Assembly: GCA_007128495.1 (NCBI GenBank) | Contig: SKXH01000134.1 | Coordinates: 1-6,004 of the forward strand | DNA: 6,004 nt | Direction of reading: 5' to 3' | DNA from: Bacteroidota bacterium | GTDB taxonomy: Bacteria > Bacteroidota > Ignavibacteria > T3Sed10-11 | Part shown: positions 5,822 through 6,004 of the stretch, one piece after another | Position numbering within the stretch: position 1 is the first letter of the stretch | Layout of the letters: the number at the start of each line of letters is the position of its first letter | Program-made: the position numbers and the translations under genes | Notes under the pieces: generated by a model | The model's input: only the letters and a program-made list of their open reading frames with translations | Databases searched by the model: none | What the model was told of the DNA's origin: nothing

Positions 5822-6004
5822 TTACGCTGTCTCCTCAAGTTTTGCTTTTACCGATGAATACTCTTCTTTAATTTGATCGTAACCTTTTTCTTCAAGCTCC
5901 ATTGCAAGCTGTTTGTCACCGGACTTAACGAGCTTGCCTTCGAGCATAATGTGAACATGATCCGGAACAATATAATTCAACAGTCGCTGATAGTGAGTGA
6001 CCAC
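5822..6004 (-). CDS. sufC: SufC, Fe-S assembly ABC-type ATPase (C-terminal end only, 5' truncated by window edge)
   Basis: Only the last 60 codons plus the TAA stop are in the window; the true start lies beyond the right edge, and the GTG at the edge is an internal valine codon. The visible peptide opens with VVTHYQRLL, the H-loop of SufC ATPases (His is the fourth visible residue, contacting the ATP gamma phosphate in the family), followed by YIVPDHVHIM, the GKLVKSG turn and LAMELEEKGYDQI, all characteristic of SufC. About 15 residues (KEEYSS to EETA) extend past the usual GYD-x-I end; they are charged and look helical. Walker A, signature and Walker B motifs are outside the window. In the family SufC is cytosolic, binds SufB and SufD, and its ATP-driven dimerisation remodels the SufBCD scaffold. 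Its stop codon is 2 nt from the sufD start, and GAGGAG in its last codons can serve as the sufD SD site. Confidence 0.93.
   Translation of the reverse strand: MVTHYQRLLNYIVPDHVHIMLEGKLVKSGDKQLAMELEEKGYDQIKEEYSSVKAKLEETA

Overview
The window is a densely packed stretch of bacterial chromosome in which every supported gene lies on the minus strand, so the window is read from high to low coordinates. It holds most of a SUF iron-sulfur (Fe-S) cluster assembly operon, followed by a short unit of two more Fe-S-related genes. No gene-free gap exceeds about 70 bases, and I see no mobile element, tRNA, rRNA, CRISPR array or phage gene. GC content looks moderate and Shine-Dalgarno (SD) sites are clear at several genes. 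Gene order and protein style (SufU-type scaffold, SufT/DUF59, an A-type carrier ending in TCGCGSSF) would suit the Bacteroidota/Chlorobiota/Ignavibacteriota-type (FCB) assemblage or a related uncultured phylum. That placement is a low-confidence inference.

Region 1 (6004 down to 2006) is the SUF operon: the 3' end of sufC (ATPase), then sufD (scaffold partner), sufS (PLP cysteine desulfurase), sufU (zinc-dependent sulfur acceptor), sufT (DUF59/MIP18-type maturation factor) and a HesB/IscA-type carrier. Spacings are 2, 12, -1, 5 and 30 nt, which argues for one transcript. sufB presumably lies upstream of sufC, outside the window. Together these proteins draw sulfur from cysteine (SufS to SufU), build a cluster on SufBCD, and pass it to client proteins through the A-type carrier and SufT.

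Region 2 (about 2005 to 1937) is a short intergenic gap holding a convincing intrinsic terminator for the SUF transcript. The terminator ends almost against the start codon of the next gene.

Region 3 (1936 to 1) encodes a radical SAM enzyme with a degenerate B12-binding-like N-terminal domain and a CCAEP motif near its C-terminus. This matches the uncharacterised CUAEP/CCAEP-tail radical SAM family. An Nfu-type carrier gene follows 20 nt downstream and runs off the left edge. The pairing of this orphan radical SAM enzyme with nfu directly behind a SUF operon is the most interesting feature here. The rest is a well-understood housekeeping pathway.
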